DNA from: Cenarchaeum symbiosum A
Lineage (GTDB): Archaea; Thermoproteota; Nitrososphaeria; Nitrososphaerales; Nitrosopumilaceae
Direction: 5' to 3'
Length of the DNA stretch: 64,000 bases
Assembly: GCA_000200715.1 (NCBI GenBank)
Contig: DP000238.1
Coordinates: forward strand, 1,908,849 to 1,972,848
Below, piece after piece: positions 1-9,900 of the stretch (position 1 is the first letter of the stretch; each line of letters starts with the position of its first letter). The position numbers were made by a program, and so were the translations under genes. The notes below the pieces were generated by a model. The model made no database searches. It worked only from the letters and a program-made list of their open reading frames with translations, and was not told where the DNA came from.

Positions 1-716
1 TTTTTCCTGGGCATTGTTCTCTTGGACCGGGGAAGCGGCCCAGCTGTGCGCGCTATGCGGGCCAGTGCGGCTGCATCGACGAACGGCGCGATTCCACGGG
101 CCACCGCCGATATGGCCCCGGGCCGCGACTCTATCGCGGGGACCAGCCCTAGGTGCCTGGAGGGAAGGGAGAAGCGCGCATCCCTGGGAATACATCCCAC
201 AACGGGGACCCCCAGGGGCTCGAGCGCATCCCTGCAGATTTTCTCGTGTCTTTTGCTGCCCAGCCTGTTCAGTATTATGCCGCGTATGCAGTGGTTCCTG
301 CGGAACCTCATAAAGCCGAGCGCCGTCGCCGCTACAGAGCGCCCCGCCCTGCTCGCGTCGAGCACCAGTACCACGGGTGCACCAAGTATTGAAGATACGT
401 GGTGCGTGCTCGATACCCCTGAGCTTCCCGCGCCGTCATAGTAGCCCATGACGCCCTCTACCAATGATATGCCGGGGCCCGAGTTTCTGACAAAGCTGTT
501 CAGGACTCCGCCCCGGCCCATGAGCCAGACGTCGAGGTTGATAGCCTCTCTGCCCGAGGCCGCCGAGAGGTGGCCGGGATCTATGTAGTCGGGCCCCACC
601 TTGAACGGCTGCACCGTATGCCCGGAGCCCGCCAGCGCGGCTATCACGCCGCAGGATACCGACGTCTTTCCGACTCCGCTAGATGAGCCGGCCAGGACCA
701 GCCTGGGTATACGCAA
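1..716 (-). CDS. cobB: Cobyrinic acid a,c-diamide synthase, C-terminus cut by window edge
   Basis: This enzyme amidates the a and c side chains of cobyrinic acid using ATP and glutamine, a corrin-ring step of cobalamin synthesis. The visible N-terminal part begins RIPRLVLAGSSSGVGKTS, a P-loop of the CobB/CobQ type, followed by FKVGPDYIDPGHL and LVEGVMGYYDG, which are typical of CobB. There is no ATG; I chose TTG at 716 because a minus-strand TATA-like box (741-750) lies about 27 bases upstream, the usual leaderless spacing here. About 238 residues are visible and the reading frame runs off the left edge, so the C-terminal glutamine amidotransferase domain cannot be checked. It is divergent from the first giant surface gene. 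cobO at 13.5 kb and the cob operon at 53.7 kb act in the same pathway. Confidence 0.88.
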   Translation of the reverse strand, partial: MRIPRLVLAGSSSGVGKTSVSCGVIAALAGSGHTVQPFKVGPDYIDPGHLSAASGREAINLDVWLMGRGGVLNSFVRNSGPGISLVEGVMGYYDGAGSSGVSSTHHVSSILGAPVVLVLDASRAGRSVAATALGFMRFRRNHCIRGIILNRLGSKRHEKICRDALEPLGVPVVGCIPRDARFSLPSRHLGLVPAIESRPGAISAVARGIAPFVDAAALARIARTAGPLPRSKRTMPRK

Positions 717-740
717 ACCGCGCGGATGGGGCCGGGCACG

Positions 741-750
741 GATTTAAACC
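741..750 (-). promoter_or_regulatory. TATA-like box of cobB
   Basis: GGTTTAAATC on the minus strand lies about 27 bases before the TTG at 716 and supports that non-ATG start as leaderless. Confidence 0.5.
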
Positions 751-784
751 AACGTGCAGGCCAAGGCACGGATTCAACCCGGAT

Positions 785-806
785 CCGTGCTTGATTTCAG
801 GCACGG
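785..806. promoter_or_regulatory. Near-perfect palindrome upstream of surface gene 1
   Basis: CCGTGC and GCACGG arms flank TTGATTTCAG, with a nearly symmetrical TTGA/TCAG core. It lies about 33 bases upstream of the TATA box. A perfect version is found at the same place before surface gene 2 (6799-6816). Two more GCACGGATT copies lie just upstream (736-744 and 766-774). A regulator site is inferred. Confidence 0.45.
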
Positions 807-837
807 ATTTGCCTTGTGTGATCCGGCATTGAATAGT

Positions 838-847
838 CTTTTAATAT
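838..847 (+). promoter_or_regulatory. TATA box of surface gene 1
   Basis: CTTTTAATAT is followed by TCTCCATTTGACAG, all conserved in the second copy (6851-6860). The spacing puts transcription start at about 871, the ATG of a 9-codon ORF, not at the signal peptide of the main gene. Confidence 0.6.
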
Positions 848-870
848 CTCCATTTGACAGGCACCATAGC

Positions 871-900
871 ATGAAAGTGACATTTTGGAGCGTATCGTGA
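871..900 (+). CDS. Putative 9-residue upstream ORF (copy 1)
   Basis: The ORF reads MKVTFWSVS then TGA. Its ATG is 27 bases from the TATA box, as expected of a leaderless message. The duplicated region before the next gene keeps an equivalent ORF, MKVAFWSVL (6882-6911), with half of the base changes silent. It is in frame with the large gene, separated by one TGA. A regulatory leader peptide is inferred; translation is not proven. Confidence 0.4.
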   Translation: MKVTFWSVS

Positions 901-951
901 CGGCAGATCCTTGTGGGACAGGCGGGCGCATGCGGCGCCAGGAGGCCCTCC

Positions 952-962
952 GGGGGGGGGGG
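952..962 (+). repeat. Homopolymeric tract of 11 G (copy 1)
   Basis: Eleven consecutive G lie 28 bases before the chosen start of surface gene 1. A tract of the same length is at the equivalent place in copy 2 (6967-6977). The ATG at 930 upstream of the tract is out of frame with the main gene now, and would come into frame with 10 G. Confidence 0.8.
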
Positions 963-990
963 CTGCACGTTGACGGTTCCGGGTAGCGGC

Positions 991-3900
991 ATGCGCGGCG
1001 TCCTGCTCGCGGTGCTGTTCATGGCCGCATTTGCCGCGGCGCCAGTCTATGCGCAGACGGTTAACCCGGATATAATGGAGGAGGCAGGTGTGTCGGAGGA
1101 TGCAGATTTGATACTAGTGCCCGCATCCCCAAAGTTCGTCAATGCCACGCTGAGCAGCGACGGCCTGCTGGAAGTAACGTTTGATGTGCCGCTAAACGAA
1201 TCCACGATAAACCATGCCAAGATAACCATCGCCGACGGGGATGCGCCGGCCGGGCGGGTGCCCCTGGTAGCCGGCGAGTTTACGCTGATCAGAAAGGACA
1301 CCATGAGCTATCAATTGACAGGGAACAAATTGGACCTGGTGTCCAGTTATACGGATCCCCGGGTGCGTATTGATATAGGAACGCTCGGGCCGGGCCTGCC
1401 CGATGTGGGATACCGGCTGCCGGATTCATTGTACCCGTACGAGCCGGATGTTGTATCCGCGGCCCCGCCCAACAACACCGAGAACTCGACGCAGGGGCTG
1501 GCGCTCTCGAGGGGCGGCACGGTAATGTTTACGGTGGGTCTGGACCGGGACACGGTATTCCGGTATGTGCTAGAACAGCCTTACGACATATCCTCGGCAA
1601 GAATTGACGGCTCGTACAACGTGAGCGGCCGGGAGGCGGACCCCCGCGGGCTGGCATTCTCCCCGGTCGGGCTCACGATGTTCGTCGCGGGAAACGACAC
1701 CATCCACCAGTATGCACTGGGATCGCAGTTTGGCTTTGTCCAGGACCCGTCGTTTGAGGGAAGCTTTAGCGTGGCCGAGGACGGCCTGGTCACGGGAATA
1801 GACTTTGGGCTGGATGGAACCAGGATGTACCTCTCGGGGGCAAACAGCAGCGCCATCCAGCAGTACGACCTGTCAAGTCCGTACGACATAACCGTCCAGC
1901 CAGTCCATGCGGGAAACTTTAGCACCATCGACCAGGATGACTCGCCCAGCGGGGTTGTAGTCTCCGATGACGGCCGCATCATGCTGGTACTCGGCCAGCA
2001 GAACGACAAGATGTACATGTACGGCATAGATACACCGCACGACATCTCCACTGCCTGGTACGCGGGCTCCCAGGATGTCCGGGTTCAGGATAACAGCCCG
2101 GAGGGTATAGCGGCATCTACCGACGGAAGGCTGATCTTTGTCACGGGTACGCAGAACAATGATGTGCACAGGTACAACCTCCGGGCGCCGTACGATGTAG
2201 CCCGGGACAGGGCGGATAGCGGGCCCACCTTCAACGTGTACAACAATCCCGACAACCAGGGCGGGCTCGGCAGGGTCCCGACGGGTATTGTATTCTCCCC
2301 TGACGGCCTGCAGATGTTCGTCTCCTCTCATGCCTTGGGCACCGTACAAGCGTACGACCTGACAGTCCCCTATTCAGTGACAACGGCTACGGCCGCAGAC
2401 TCTTATGCCACGGCCTTTGACCCGCCCCTCACCCGCGATCGCCCCTTTGACGTGGAATTCTCCGCCGACGGCCTCTGGATGTTCAACACCGGGCGTGAGG
2501 GACAAAACTTGTACTCGTATACGCTGGACACCCCGTACAACATAACATCGGCCATGCGGAATGGCACGTACGACATAGAGACGTCGGCGCAGGCGGCCGT
2601 GGTATTCAACCCCGAAGGGACCATAATGCTGCTTGCAGTGGAAACCCCGGGCTCTATACAGGAATACAGCCTTCCCAACCCGTTTAACATATCCGGCGCC
2701 GTGGCGGCCCCGTTCAGCATAGGGGACGGGCTTAGCCCGGTGGGGCTTGAATATTCGTCCGACGGGCACAGGCTCTTCATCATGGATAACACCGAGGTGG
2801 TGCACAGGTATGACCTTTTAACGCCGTATACGCTGAGGGACTCACTGTTTATAGACACTGAGGTGTTCAACAGCGATGCCCAAACCAACGATATAACATT
2901 CTCCGGCGACGGCAGAAAGCTGTTCATTGCCGGAGGCCAGGGCCACAACATAGTGACGTACAACCTGACATCCCCCTACGACATAACCTCGTCCGCCCGC
3001 AGCACGGCTCTCTTGGTGGAGACCAGCTCTAATCCCACTCCGAGTGATGTATCCGTGAGCAATGACGGCAGATCGGTGCTTGTATTCAACAACCTACGGG
3101 ACAGGGTATCCGACTACACCTTGCTCCAGCCGTACGACCTGTCCACCCGGGGACAACAGGCCGAATCGCCCGCGGCCGCCAACAACAATGTAAACGCGAT
3201 GGAGTTTTCATCCAATGGGACGCTGATGTTCTTGGCTGGATGGACCGCACCCGCTGCCGGCGATAATCCGGATAATATTGCAGGCCGGGAGATTCATACA
3301 TACAACCTGAGCACGGCATTTGACACGACCACGGCCCAGCTTATAGGCAGCTTTATCACCGGCAGCGTGACAAACCCGCTGCCGAGCGAGCCACGGGGCG
3401 AGCCGGCAGACAAGTCGATAAGCAGCCCCTCGGCAATGAGGTTCTCGCCGGACGGGATGGACCTGTTTATAATTGACGAGATCGAAAGAGCAATACATCA
3501 CTTTAACCTGAGCAGCCCGTATTTAGTTGACAACACGACTGCCTATGTAGAATCCCTTGACGTCGAGAACAGGGATAGCAACCCCTCCGGGTTGGCATTA
3601 TCTGCAGATGGCAAGAGGATGTTCATCACGGGGGCCAATAGGGATGCCATACAAAGATACGATATGGATATCGCGCACAACCTTTCGACCGCCGTATATT
3701 CGGGATTGATCAGCGTGGGGCGCCTCGAGAACCAGCCCCGGGGGATTGCATTTTCAGAGGACGGCTCGAGGCTGTTCTTTACCGGGGAGCAGAGGGATCG
3801 GGTATACCTGCTTGATCTGGCGGGCCCCGAGACCATCCTTGTAGAGCCCCCGCTGAGCGACCTCCGGATTGAGATAGAGGCAACAGACGCCCCCGTGCAC

Positions 3901-6735
3901 TCCGATAAAGTGGAGGGGCAGCCCGAGGTGGCAATCGCCGTCGACGCGCCCTCTGTCATTTCCACTGCGAGCTCCATGATAGGATCCCGGATGCACAACG
4001 CATCAGTCCCCGATACGCCGATGCTCTCTGATGATCATACGTTGGCCCTCACGCGCATAGTGGCCGTCCTCGACGAGATCATGCTCTCTGATACTCCCCG
4101 GGTGGACACCATGTATGTCCTGCCAGCCTCCGACGCGGCCTCGTTCTCTGATATGTCCACCGCGTTGATCACGGGAGTGCCCCAGGTGCACGACCGGCCA
4201 GCCTCCGACGCGCCCTCATTCTCTGACATATCCACCGCGTTAGTTACGATAGTGCCCCAGGTGCACGACCGGCCAGCCTCCGACGCGCCCTCATTCTCTG
4301 ACATATCCACCGCGTTAGTTACGATAGTGCCCCAGGTGCACGACCGGCCAGCCTCCGACGCGCCCTCATTCTCTGAAATGTCCACCGCGTTGATCACGGG
4401 AGTGCCCCAGGTGCACGACCGGCCAGCCTCCGACGCGCCCTCATTCTCTGAAATGTCCACCGCGTTGATCACGGGAGTGCCCCAGGTGCACGACCGGCCA
4501 GCCTCCGACGCGCCCTCATTCTCTGACATGTCCACCGCGTTAGTTACGGTGGCATCCGTAATGCACGACCTGCCCGTCTCCGACGCGCCTGTTCTATCGG
4601 AGTTGGCGGCCTCTGTCATAAAACACGACCTTCCGGCCTCCGACGCGCCTGTTCTATCGGAGTTGGCGGCCTCCGACCTGACCACGGTCCCTAGGGTGCT
4701 GTCGGTCTCGGCCCCCTCTTCTATACAGATGGCAAACGGCACAGTCGAGATAACGGTAGAATTCAGCGAGCCGGTAAACGTGACAGGCGTCCCGCTGCTC
4801 AGGCTTGACGTGGGCGCAAATGCCACATTTGCAGCTGGTATGAACACCTCCAACGTAAACTTTAGCTATACGGTGGCCGCGGGCCACAACTCGGCCGACC
4901 TGTCCTATGAGGGCACAAACGCGCTGGTATTAGGCAACGGCAGCATAACGTCGGCCGATGACGGGGCGCCCGCAGACCTGACACTGCCGCAGCCCGGCTC
5001 TAACTCGTCACTGTCGGGCAGCTCAAACGTTACAATAGATACCGTGATTCCCTCGGTAGACAGCATACTGGCCACGGGGAATTACACCCTTGTGGCCACA
5101 ATCAGCGAGCCGCTTGACATCATCCCCATGAATACAACACTGGTAAGAAACGGGTCATTTACCAGCAATCCCATGGTGGAGATAGTGGCTGGCAGCAACC
5201 TGCTCATAACCACAAACCACACGCTCTTTGCACAGAACATCACGGTCCAGTTTACAAACATGACAGACCCCGCGGGGAACAGGCTTGAGATGTACGAGTA
5301 CAACCTTACCGATGACGACACGGCCCTGCGTGACAACAGGGTGGTAGTCATAGATGATTCTAACAACACGCTTGTAATACACGACGGGATAAATGATATG
5401 GTCAGTATCGATGATCAAACAGAGAACAATCCGCTCATACTGAACCTTGAGGGGGTAAGTCCCAACAGTACCAGCGCAATACTTCCCTCGGATATAACGG
5501 TCACCCGGGGAAATACCACCCTTATGCTGCCGATAAACCTGACCCTGTCGGGATTCAATGGAATGCAGCAGATAATCATACAGGATTCAACCAAGGATCC
5601 CCCTGTCGTGAACGGCGACCCCCGGGAGACATCCGTGGAGGTGGGACTGCCTGATGTGGACCTCAGGCTGAGTGTGCCGGTCCGGATCGACCTAGTCGGA
5701 GAGCCAGGAGATCAGGGATACCGCATAGACTCGATGGGCATGACCATACCGATAGATCGCTGCGATGGGAACAACCCCCCTGCGCAGCCGCTCCAGCAAG
5801 CCGACGACGGCGCCTGCCTGTTCAATACCGGTAACGTCTTTACAATATGGACGTACAATCTCGACACATTCGGTCTGTTCACACCCGCACCCGAGACCGA
5901 TTCCTCGCTGACACCAGCACCGCTGCCGCGCAGGGGCGGCGGCGGTGGCGGCGGAGGAGGAGGCGGCGGCTCCATACTCAGCGGCACGGGCTTTGGATAT
6001 GATGCCTCATTCGGGTTCTCTTCCGGCGGGCAGGATGCACTGTCCGGCTCCACCATACGCCTCAACCCAAGCAACACACTGGTTGTGACCCCGGCGCTCA
6101 CCGGGGCCTCCGACCTGGCCATATTTGAGATGGAGATGATCTTTACGGGGGCCGACGGCGGAACGGCCAGTGTATACTACAACAGGCTGGGCTCGTTCGT
6201 CGGACAGCAGTGCCCCGTAGGGCCGGTGGTATCCGGGGAGGTGAGCACCTGCGATGTGTCATCCGTGCTTGAGGACGCGGCGGTGCCGGTCCTCGTGGGC
6301 GGCACACTCGAGAGCATTGTCATGTCGTTGGAGGGGGAGTTTGCCGGCACAATGAGCATCATGCTCCGCGACAACCAGGGGATAACCCTTGCCACGCACG
6401 ACCGCGACAAGTTCAGCATAAGCACCGGGGATGCGGCCGCCGGAGTGCGCGGACCAGGGCCGGACGCCGGCACGGGGCCCGTGGACGCCGGGCCTGACGG
6501 AACAACCCGCGCAGAGCCTGAGCCCCGCGCAGAACGCGAGCCGGAGCCCCGTGCAGAGCCTGAGCCCCGCGAGATTCGGGAACCATCCGAAATCCCGGAC
6601 GACAGATCTATGGACGGGGAGCTGCCAGGTGAACCATCCGCACCGGCAGACGGGGAGCCCGCGCCGGCAGACGCCCCCGAAAGAAACTTCTTTGATGTAA
6701 TAGGCGATTTCCTAAGGTCCCTGTTCAGGTTCTGA
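991..6735 (+). CDS. Giant secreted beta-propeller surface protein, paralogue 1
   Basis: Secreted surface protein of 1914 residues; its molecular function is unknown. The start at 991 begins a clean signal peptide (MRGVLLAVLFMAAFAAAPVYA); TTG 970 and GTG 913 are in-frame alternatives. Residues about 167-943 carry about 15 repeats of the form G-x-x-F-S-x-D-G-x-x-M-F-V-x-G-x(5)-I-x-x-Y-x-L-x-x-PYDI, resembling YVTN/WD-type propeller blades and enough for two propellers. Six 25-residue units (core ASDAPSFSD) follow at 1043-1192, then Ig-like modules at about 1230-1450. A run of 12 glycines after PLPRR (about 1650) precedes a conserved C-terminal domain, a Glu/Pro/Arg-rich tail and a final FFDVIGDFLRSLFRF. 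Many N-x-S/T sites suggest glycosylation. It is the tandem paralogue of the next gene: both ends are alike and the repeat regions differ. No catalytic motif is seen. Confidence 0.85.
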   Translation: MRGVLLAVLFMAAFAAAPVYAQTVNPDIMEEAGVSEDADLILVPASPKFVNATLSSDGLLEVTFDVPLNESTINHAKITIADGDAPAGRVPLVAGEFTLIRKDTMSYQLTGNKLDLVSSYTDPRVRIDIGTLGPGLPDVGYRLPDSLYPYEPDVVSAAPPNNTENSTQGLALSRGGTVMFTVGLDRDTVFRYVLEQPYDISSARIDGSYNVSGREADPRGLAFSPVGLTMFVAGNDTIHQYALGSQFGFVQDPSFEGSFSVAEDGLVTGIDFGLDGTRMYLSGANSSAIQQYDLSSPYDITVQPVHAGNFSTIDQDDSPSGVVVSDDGRIMLVLGQQNDKMYMYGIDTPHDISTAWYAGSQDVRVQDNSPEGIAASTDGRLIFVTGTQNNDVHRYNLRAPYDVARDRADSGPTFNVYNNPDNQGGLGRVPTGIVFSPDGLQMFVSSHALGTVQAYDLTVPYSVTTATAADSYATAFDPPLTRDRPFDVEFSADGLWMFNTGREGQNLYSYTLDTPYNITSAMRNGTYDIETSAQAAVVFNPEGTIMLLAVETPGSIQEYSLPNPFNISGAVAAPFSIGDGLSPVGLEYSSDGHRLFIMDNTEVVHRYDLLTPYTLRDSLFIDTEVFNSDAQTNDITFSGDGRKLFIAGGQGHNIVTYNLTSPYDITSSARSTALLVETSSNPTPSDVSVSNDGRSVLVFNNLRDRVSDYTLLQPYDLSTRGQQAESPAAANNNVNAMEFSSNGTLMFLAGWTAPAAGDNPDNIAGREIHTYNLSTAFDTTTAQLIGSFITGSVTNPLPSEPRGEPADKSISSPSAMRFSPDGMDLFIIDEIERAIHHFNLSSPYLVDNTTAYVESLDVENRDSNPSGLALSADGKRMFITGANRDAIQRYDMDIAHNLSTAVYSGLISVGRLENQPRGIAFSEDGSRLFFTGEQRDRVYLLDLAGPETILVEPPLSDLRIEIEATDAPVHSDKVEGQPEVAIAVDAPSVISTASSMIGSRMHNASVPDTPMLSDDHTLALTRIVAVLDEIMLSDTPRVDTMYVLPASDAASFSDMSTALITGVPQVHDRPASDAPSFSDISTALVTIVPQVHDRPASDAPSFSDISTALVTIVPQVHDRPASDAPSFSEMSTALITGVPQVHDRPASDAPSFSEMSTALITGVPQVHDRPASDAPSFSDMSTALVTVASVMHDLPVSDAPVLSELAASVIKHDLPASDAPVLSELAASDLTTVPRVLSVSAPSSIQMANGTVEITVEFSEPVNVTGVPLLRLDVGANATFAAGMNTSNVNFSYTVAAGHNSADLSYEGTNALVLGNGSITSADDGAPADLTLPQPGSNSSLSGSSNVTIDTVIPSVDSILATGNYTLVATISEPLDIIPMNTTLVRNGSFTSNPMVEIVAGSNLLITTNHTLFAQNITVQFTNMTDPAGNRLEMYEYNLTDDDTALRDNRVVVIDDSNNTLVIHDGINDMVSIDDQTENNPLILNLEGVSPNSTSAILPSDITVTRGNTTLMLPINLTLSGFNGMQQIIIQDSTKDPPVVNGDPRETSVEVGLPDVDLRLSVPVRIDLVGEPGDQGYRIDSMGMTIPIDRCDGNNPPAQPLQQADDGACLFNTGNVFTIWTYNLDTFGLFTPAPETDSSLTPAPLPRRGGGGGGGGGGGGSILSGTGFGYDASFGFSSGGQDALSGSTIRLNPSNTLVVTPALTGASDLAIFEMEMIFTGADGGTASVYYNRLGSFVGQQCPVGPVVSGEVSTCDVSSVLEDAAVPVLVGGTLESIVMSLEGEFAGTMSIMLRDNQGITLATHDRDKFSISTGDAAAGVRGPGPDAGTGPVDAGPDGTTRAEPEPRAEREPEPRAEPEPREIREPSEIPDDRSMDGELPGEPSAPADGEPAPADAPERNFFDVIGDFLRSLFRF
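4117..4566 (+). repeat. Six 75-bp tandem repeats within surface gene 1
   Basis: Units start at 4117, 4192, 4267, 4342, 4417 and 4492, and each encodes 25 residues with the core ASDAPSFSD and ending VPQVH. Central units are nearly identical in DNA, which points to recent duplication or gene conversion. The same period recurs in surface gene 2 at 10794-11243. Confidence 0.85.
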
Positions 6736-6798
6736 CCGGGGTTTGCGGGCAGAGCCTGCATTGCATAACTCGAGGCCAAAGCACGAATTCGGTTCAGG

Positions 6799-6816
6799 GT
6801 GCCTGATTTCAGGCAC
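6799..6816. promoter_or_regulatory. Perfect palindrome upstream of surface gene 2
   Basis: GTGCCTGATTTCAGGCAC has 8-base arms around TT and lies about 35 bases upstream of the TATA box. It matches the site at 785-806 and resembles the ones at 17319-17333 and 43766-43795. Confidence 0.5.
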
Positions 6817-6850
6817 GGAATTACTCTTGGGCGATCCGGCTCTGAATAGT

Positions 6851-6860
6851 CTTTAATATC
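6851..6860 (+). promoter_or_regulatory. TATA box of surface gene 2
   Basis: CTTTAATATC with flanks matching copy 1. It is about 27 bases before the ATG of the upstream mini-ORF at 6882. Confidence 0.6.
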
Positions 6861-6881
6861 TCCATTTGACAGAATGATGGC

Positions 6882-6911
6882 ATGAAAGTTGCATTTTGGA
6901 GTGTATTATGA
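6882..6911 (+). CDS. Putative 9-residue upstream ORF (copy 2)
   Basis: MKVAFWSVL then TGA, the counterpart of 871-900. It is in frame with the main gene across a single stop. Its conservation next to a duplicated promoter suggests a leader peptide or coupling element; this is inference. Confidence 0.4.
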   Translation: MKVAFWSVL

Positions 6912-6966
6912 CGGCAGATCCTTGGGGGACAGGCGGGCGCATGCAGCGCCACGGGGAGGCCCTGCC

Positions 6967-6977
6967 GGGGGGGGGGG
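6967..6977 (+). repeat. Homopolymeric tract of 11 G (copy 2)
   Basis: Eleven G lie 9 bases before the ATG at 6987. The upstream ATG 6941 reads through the tract and stops at 6998-7000. With 10 G it would read into the signal peptide, the same behaviour as copy 1. Confidence 0.8.
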
Positions 6978-6986
6978 CATCCGTTG

Positions 6987-9900
6987 ATGGTTCTGGGTAA
7001 TGTAGTGCGCGGCGCACTGCTTGCGGTGCTGTTCATGGCTGCACTGGCCGCGGCTCCTGCCTATGCGCAGGAGGGGCCCGGGGTGGGGGAGAATGTTGGC
7101 TTGGGGGTGACGCGCGCATCCCCGCAGTTCGTTAATGCCACGCTGGACGCCGACGGCGTGCTGAAAATAACGTTCGACCGGCCGCTAACCACCTACACGA
7201 TAAACCACGACCTGATAACCATCACCGACGGGCTCTCTCCGGCCGGGAAGATACCCTTGCTCGCCGGAGAGTTTGCGCTGGTTGATGGGAGCGTTCAGGC
7301 GGATACCACCCTGCAGTATACACTGAGCGGTAACAAACGGGACCTGGTGTCCAGCTACGCGGATCCCCGGGTGCGGATTGATATCGGGTCTCTCGGGCCG
7401 GGCCTTCCCGCCGTCGGATACCGGCTGCCGGAGTCGCTGTACCCGTACGAGCCGGATGTTGTATCCGCGGCCCTGCCCAACAACACCGAGGGAGCGCATC
7501 AGGGACTGGCGTTCTCGAGGGACGGCACGGTGATGTTCACGGTGGGAACCCAACTGGACACGGTGTTCCGGTATGTGCTCGATCAGCCCCACGACATATC
7601 ATCGGCAAGAATTGAAGGAAACTACAGCGTGGGCGACCGGGAGGATAACCCACGCGGACTGGCATTCTCCCCGGACGGGCTCAAGATGTTCGTCGTGGGA
7701 AACGACACGGTGCACCAGTATGCACTGGGCTCGCAGTTTGGCTTCAGCTCCGCCCCGTCGTTCGAGCATAACTTTAGTGTGGCCGAGGACGTCCTGCTCA
7801 CGGGAATAGACTTTGGGAATAACGGCAACAGGATGTACCTCTCGGGTGAAAACAACAGCGCCATCCAGCAGTACGACCTCTCCGAAGCGTACGATATAGA
7901 AGTGCAGCCCGTCCATGCAGGGAACTTTAGCACCGCCGGCCAGTATGACTCGCCCCGCGGGGTAATAGTCTCCGGCGACGGCCGCATCATGCTGGTACTG
8001 GGCCAGCCGGACGACAAGGTGTTCATGTACGGGATGGACGCGCCGCACGATATATCCACCGCAGGGTATGTGGGCTCCCACGAGATCACAAACTCGGAGC
8101 GCAACCCGGAGGGAATAGCGGCGTCGGACGACGGAAGGCTGATCTTTGTCACGGGCACTGTGACCAACAGTGTGTTCAGGTACAATCTCGGGGCGCCGTA
8201 CGATGCCGCCCGGGATGGGGCGGGGGCCGGGCCCACCCTGGACGGCATCCCCGGGGCCACTACGGGGATTGTATTTTCCCCTGACGGCCTGCAGATGTTC
8301 CTCTCCCCCCATAGTTCAGATACCGTAGATGCATACAACCTGACAGTCCCCTATGGCGTAGCTACGGCCACACCTGCAGACTCTTTTGATCTTAATCCCA
8401 TTCCCACGGGGGACAGCGGCCGCAATCGTCCCTTTGATGTGGAATTTTCCGCGGATGGCCTCTTGATGTTTATCACTGGGCGTAACCCCGTAGAGCTGTA
8501 TTCGTATACGCTGGATGCGCCGTACAACATATCATCGGCCGAGTATAATAGCTCGTACGCGATAACGATAGCGTCGAATAATGATCCGACGGCTGTGATA
8601 TTCGACCCCACCGGGACCATCATGCTGCTTGCAGCGGGACCCCGCGGAGGCGGCATCATACAGGAATACAACCTCCCCAGCCCGTACAACATATCCGGCG
8701 CCGTGGCGGCACCGTTCAACATAACGGACGGGCTGATCCCGCTGGGGATTACATACTCGTCAGACGGGCACAGGCTCTTCGTCATGGATGACCGCGAGGT
8801 GATGCACAGGTACGACCTTCTGACGCCATACAGCCTGAGGGATGCCCTGTTTGTGGACTCCCGTAAATTCACCGAAGGTGCCCAGCCCAACGATTTGGAG
8901 TTCTCCGGTGACGGCAGAAAGATGTTCATAGTCTGGGGCAACCGTCAGGCGATAGAGACGTACAACCTGACAGCCCCCTACGACATAACCTCGTCTGCCA
9001 GCCCCGTGTCCCTTTCAGTGGACACCGGCTCTCCCACACCGAGCGACATCTCCGTGAGCACAGACGGCAGGACAGTGCTTGTATTCAACAACATACGGGA
9101 CGCGGTCATTGGGCACAGCCTGCGCCAGCCGTACGACCTGTCCACATCCGCTTCATCGGTCCAATCGGCCGCTGCCGACAACACCAATGTAAATGCGATG
9201 GACTTTTCACCCAACGGTACGCTGATGTTCCTGTCGGGATGGACCCCGACCACCGGAGTCTCCACGGGCCGGACTGTCTATACGTACAACCTGAGCGCCC
9301 CGTTTGACGTATCCACGATCCAGCGCATAGGCGAGTTTCACACCCGGGATGCGGTAAATGCGCTGACGGGAGACGCCGGTATAAGCAGCCCCTCGGCAAT
9401 GAGGTTCTCGGCCAACGGGACGGACCTGTACATAATAGACGAGATCGACCGCTCCATACACCACTACAACCTGAGCAGCCCGTACCTGCTTGACAATACG
9501 ACTGCCTATGTGGAATCCCTAAATGTCAATAATAGGGATAGCAACCCCTCCGGGCTTGAATTATCAGCCGACGGCAAGAGGCTGTTCATCTCGGGGGCCG
9601 GCAGTGACCACATACGCAGGTACGACATGGGCATAGCGTACAACCTTTCCACCGCCGAGCATTCGGGATCGATCAACGCGGGCAGGCTCGACAGCCAGTC
9701 CCGTGGGATTGCATTTTCAGAGGACGGCTCTAGATTGTTCTTTGTAGGGGATGATACGGATCGGGTATACCTGCTTGATCTGGCGGCCCCCGAGGTCATC
9801 AGCGTACAGGCCCTGCCGAGCAACCTCCGGATTGCGATAGAAGCCTCCGACACGCCCGTGCACTCCGATGGCGTGACACGGTCTGGAGTGCACGAAGCAG

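Noticed and set aside
22-441. Plus-strand ORF at the left edge
   Set aside because: It is the antisense of cobB, which has clear family motifs on the minus strand.
785-806. Transcription terminator hairpin
   Set aside because: It lies in a divergent promoter region without a T-run and is conserved at fixed distance from TATA boxes, so a binding site is more likely.
4117-4566. CRISPR or transposon-derived repeats in the surface gene
   Set aside because: The units are head-to-tail, in frame and without spacers or terminal inverted repeats.
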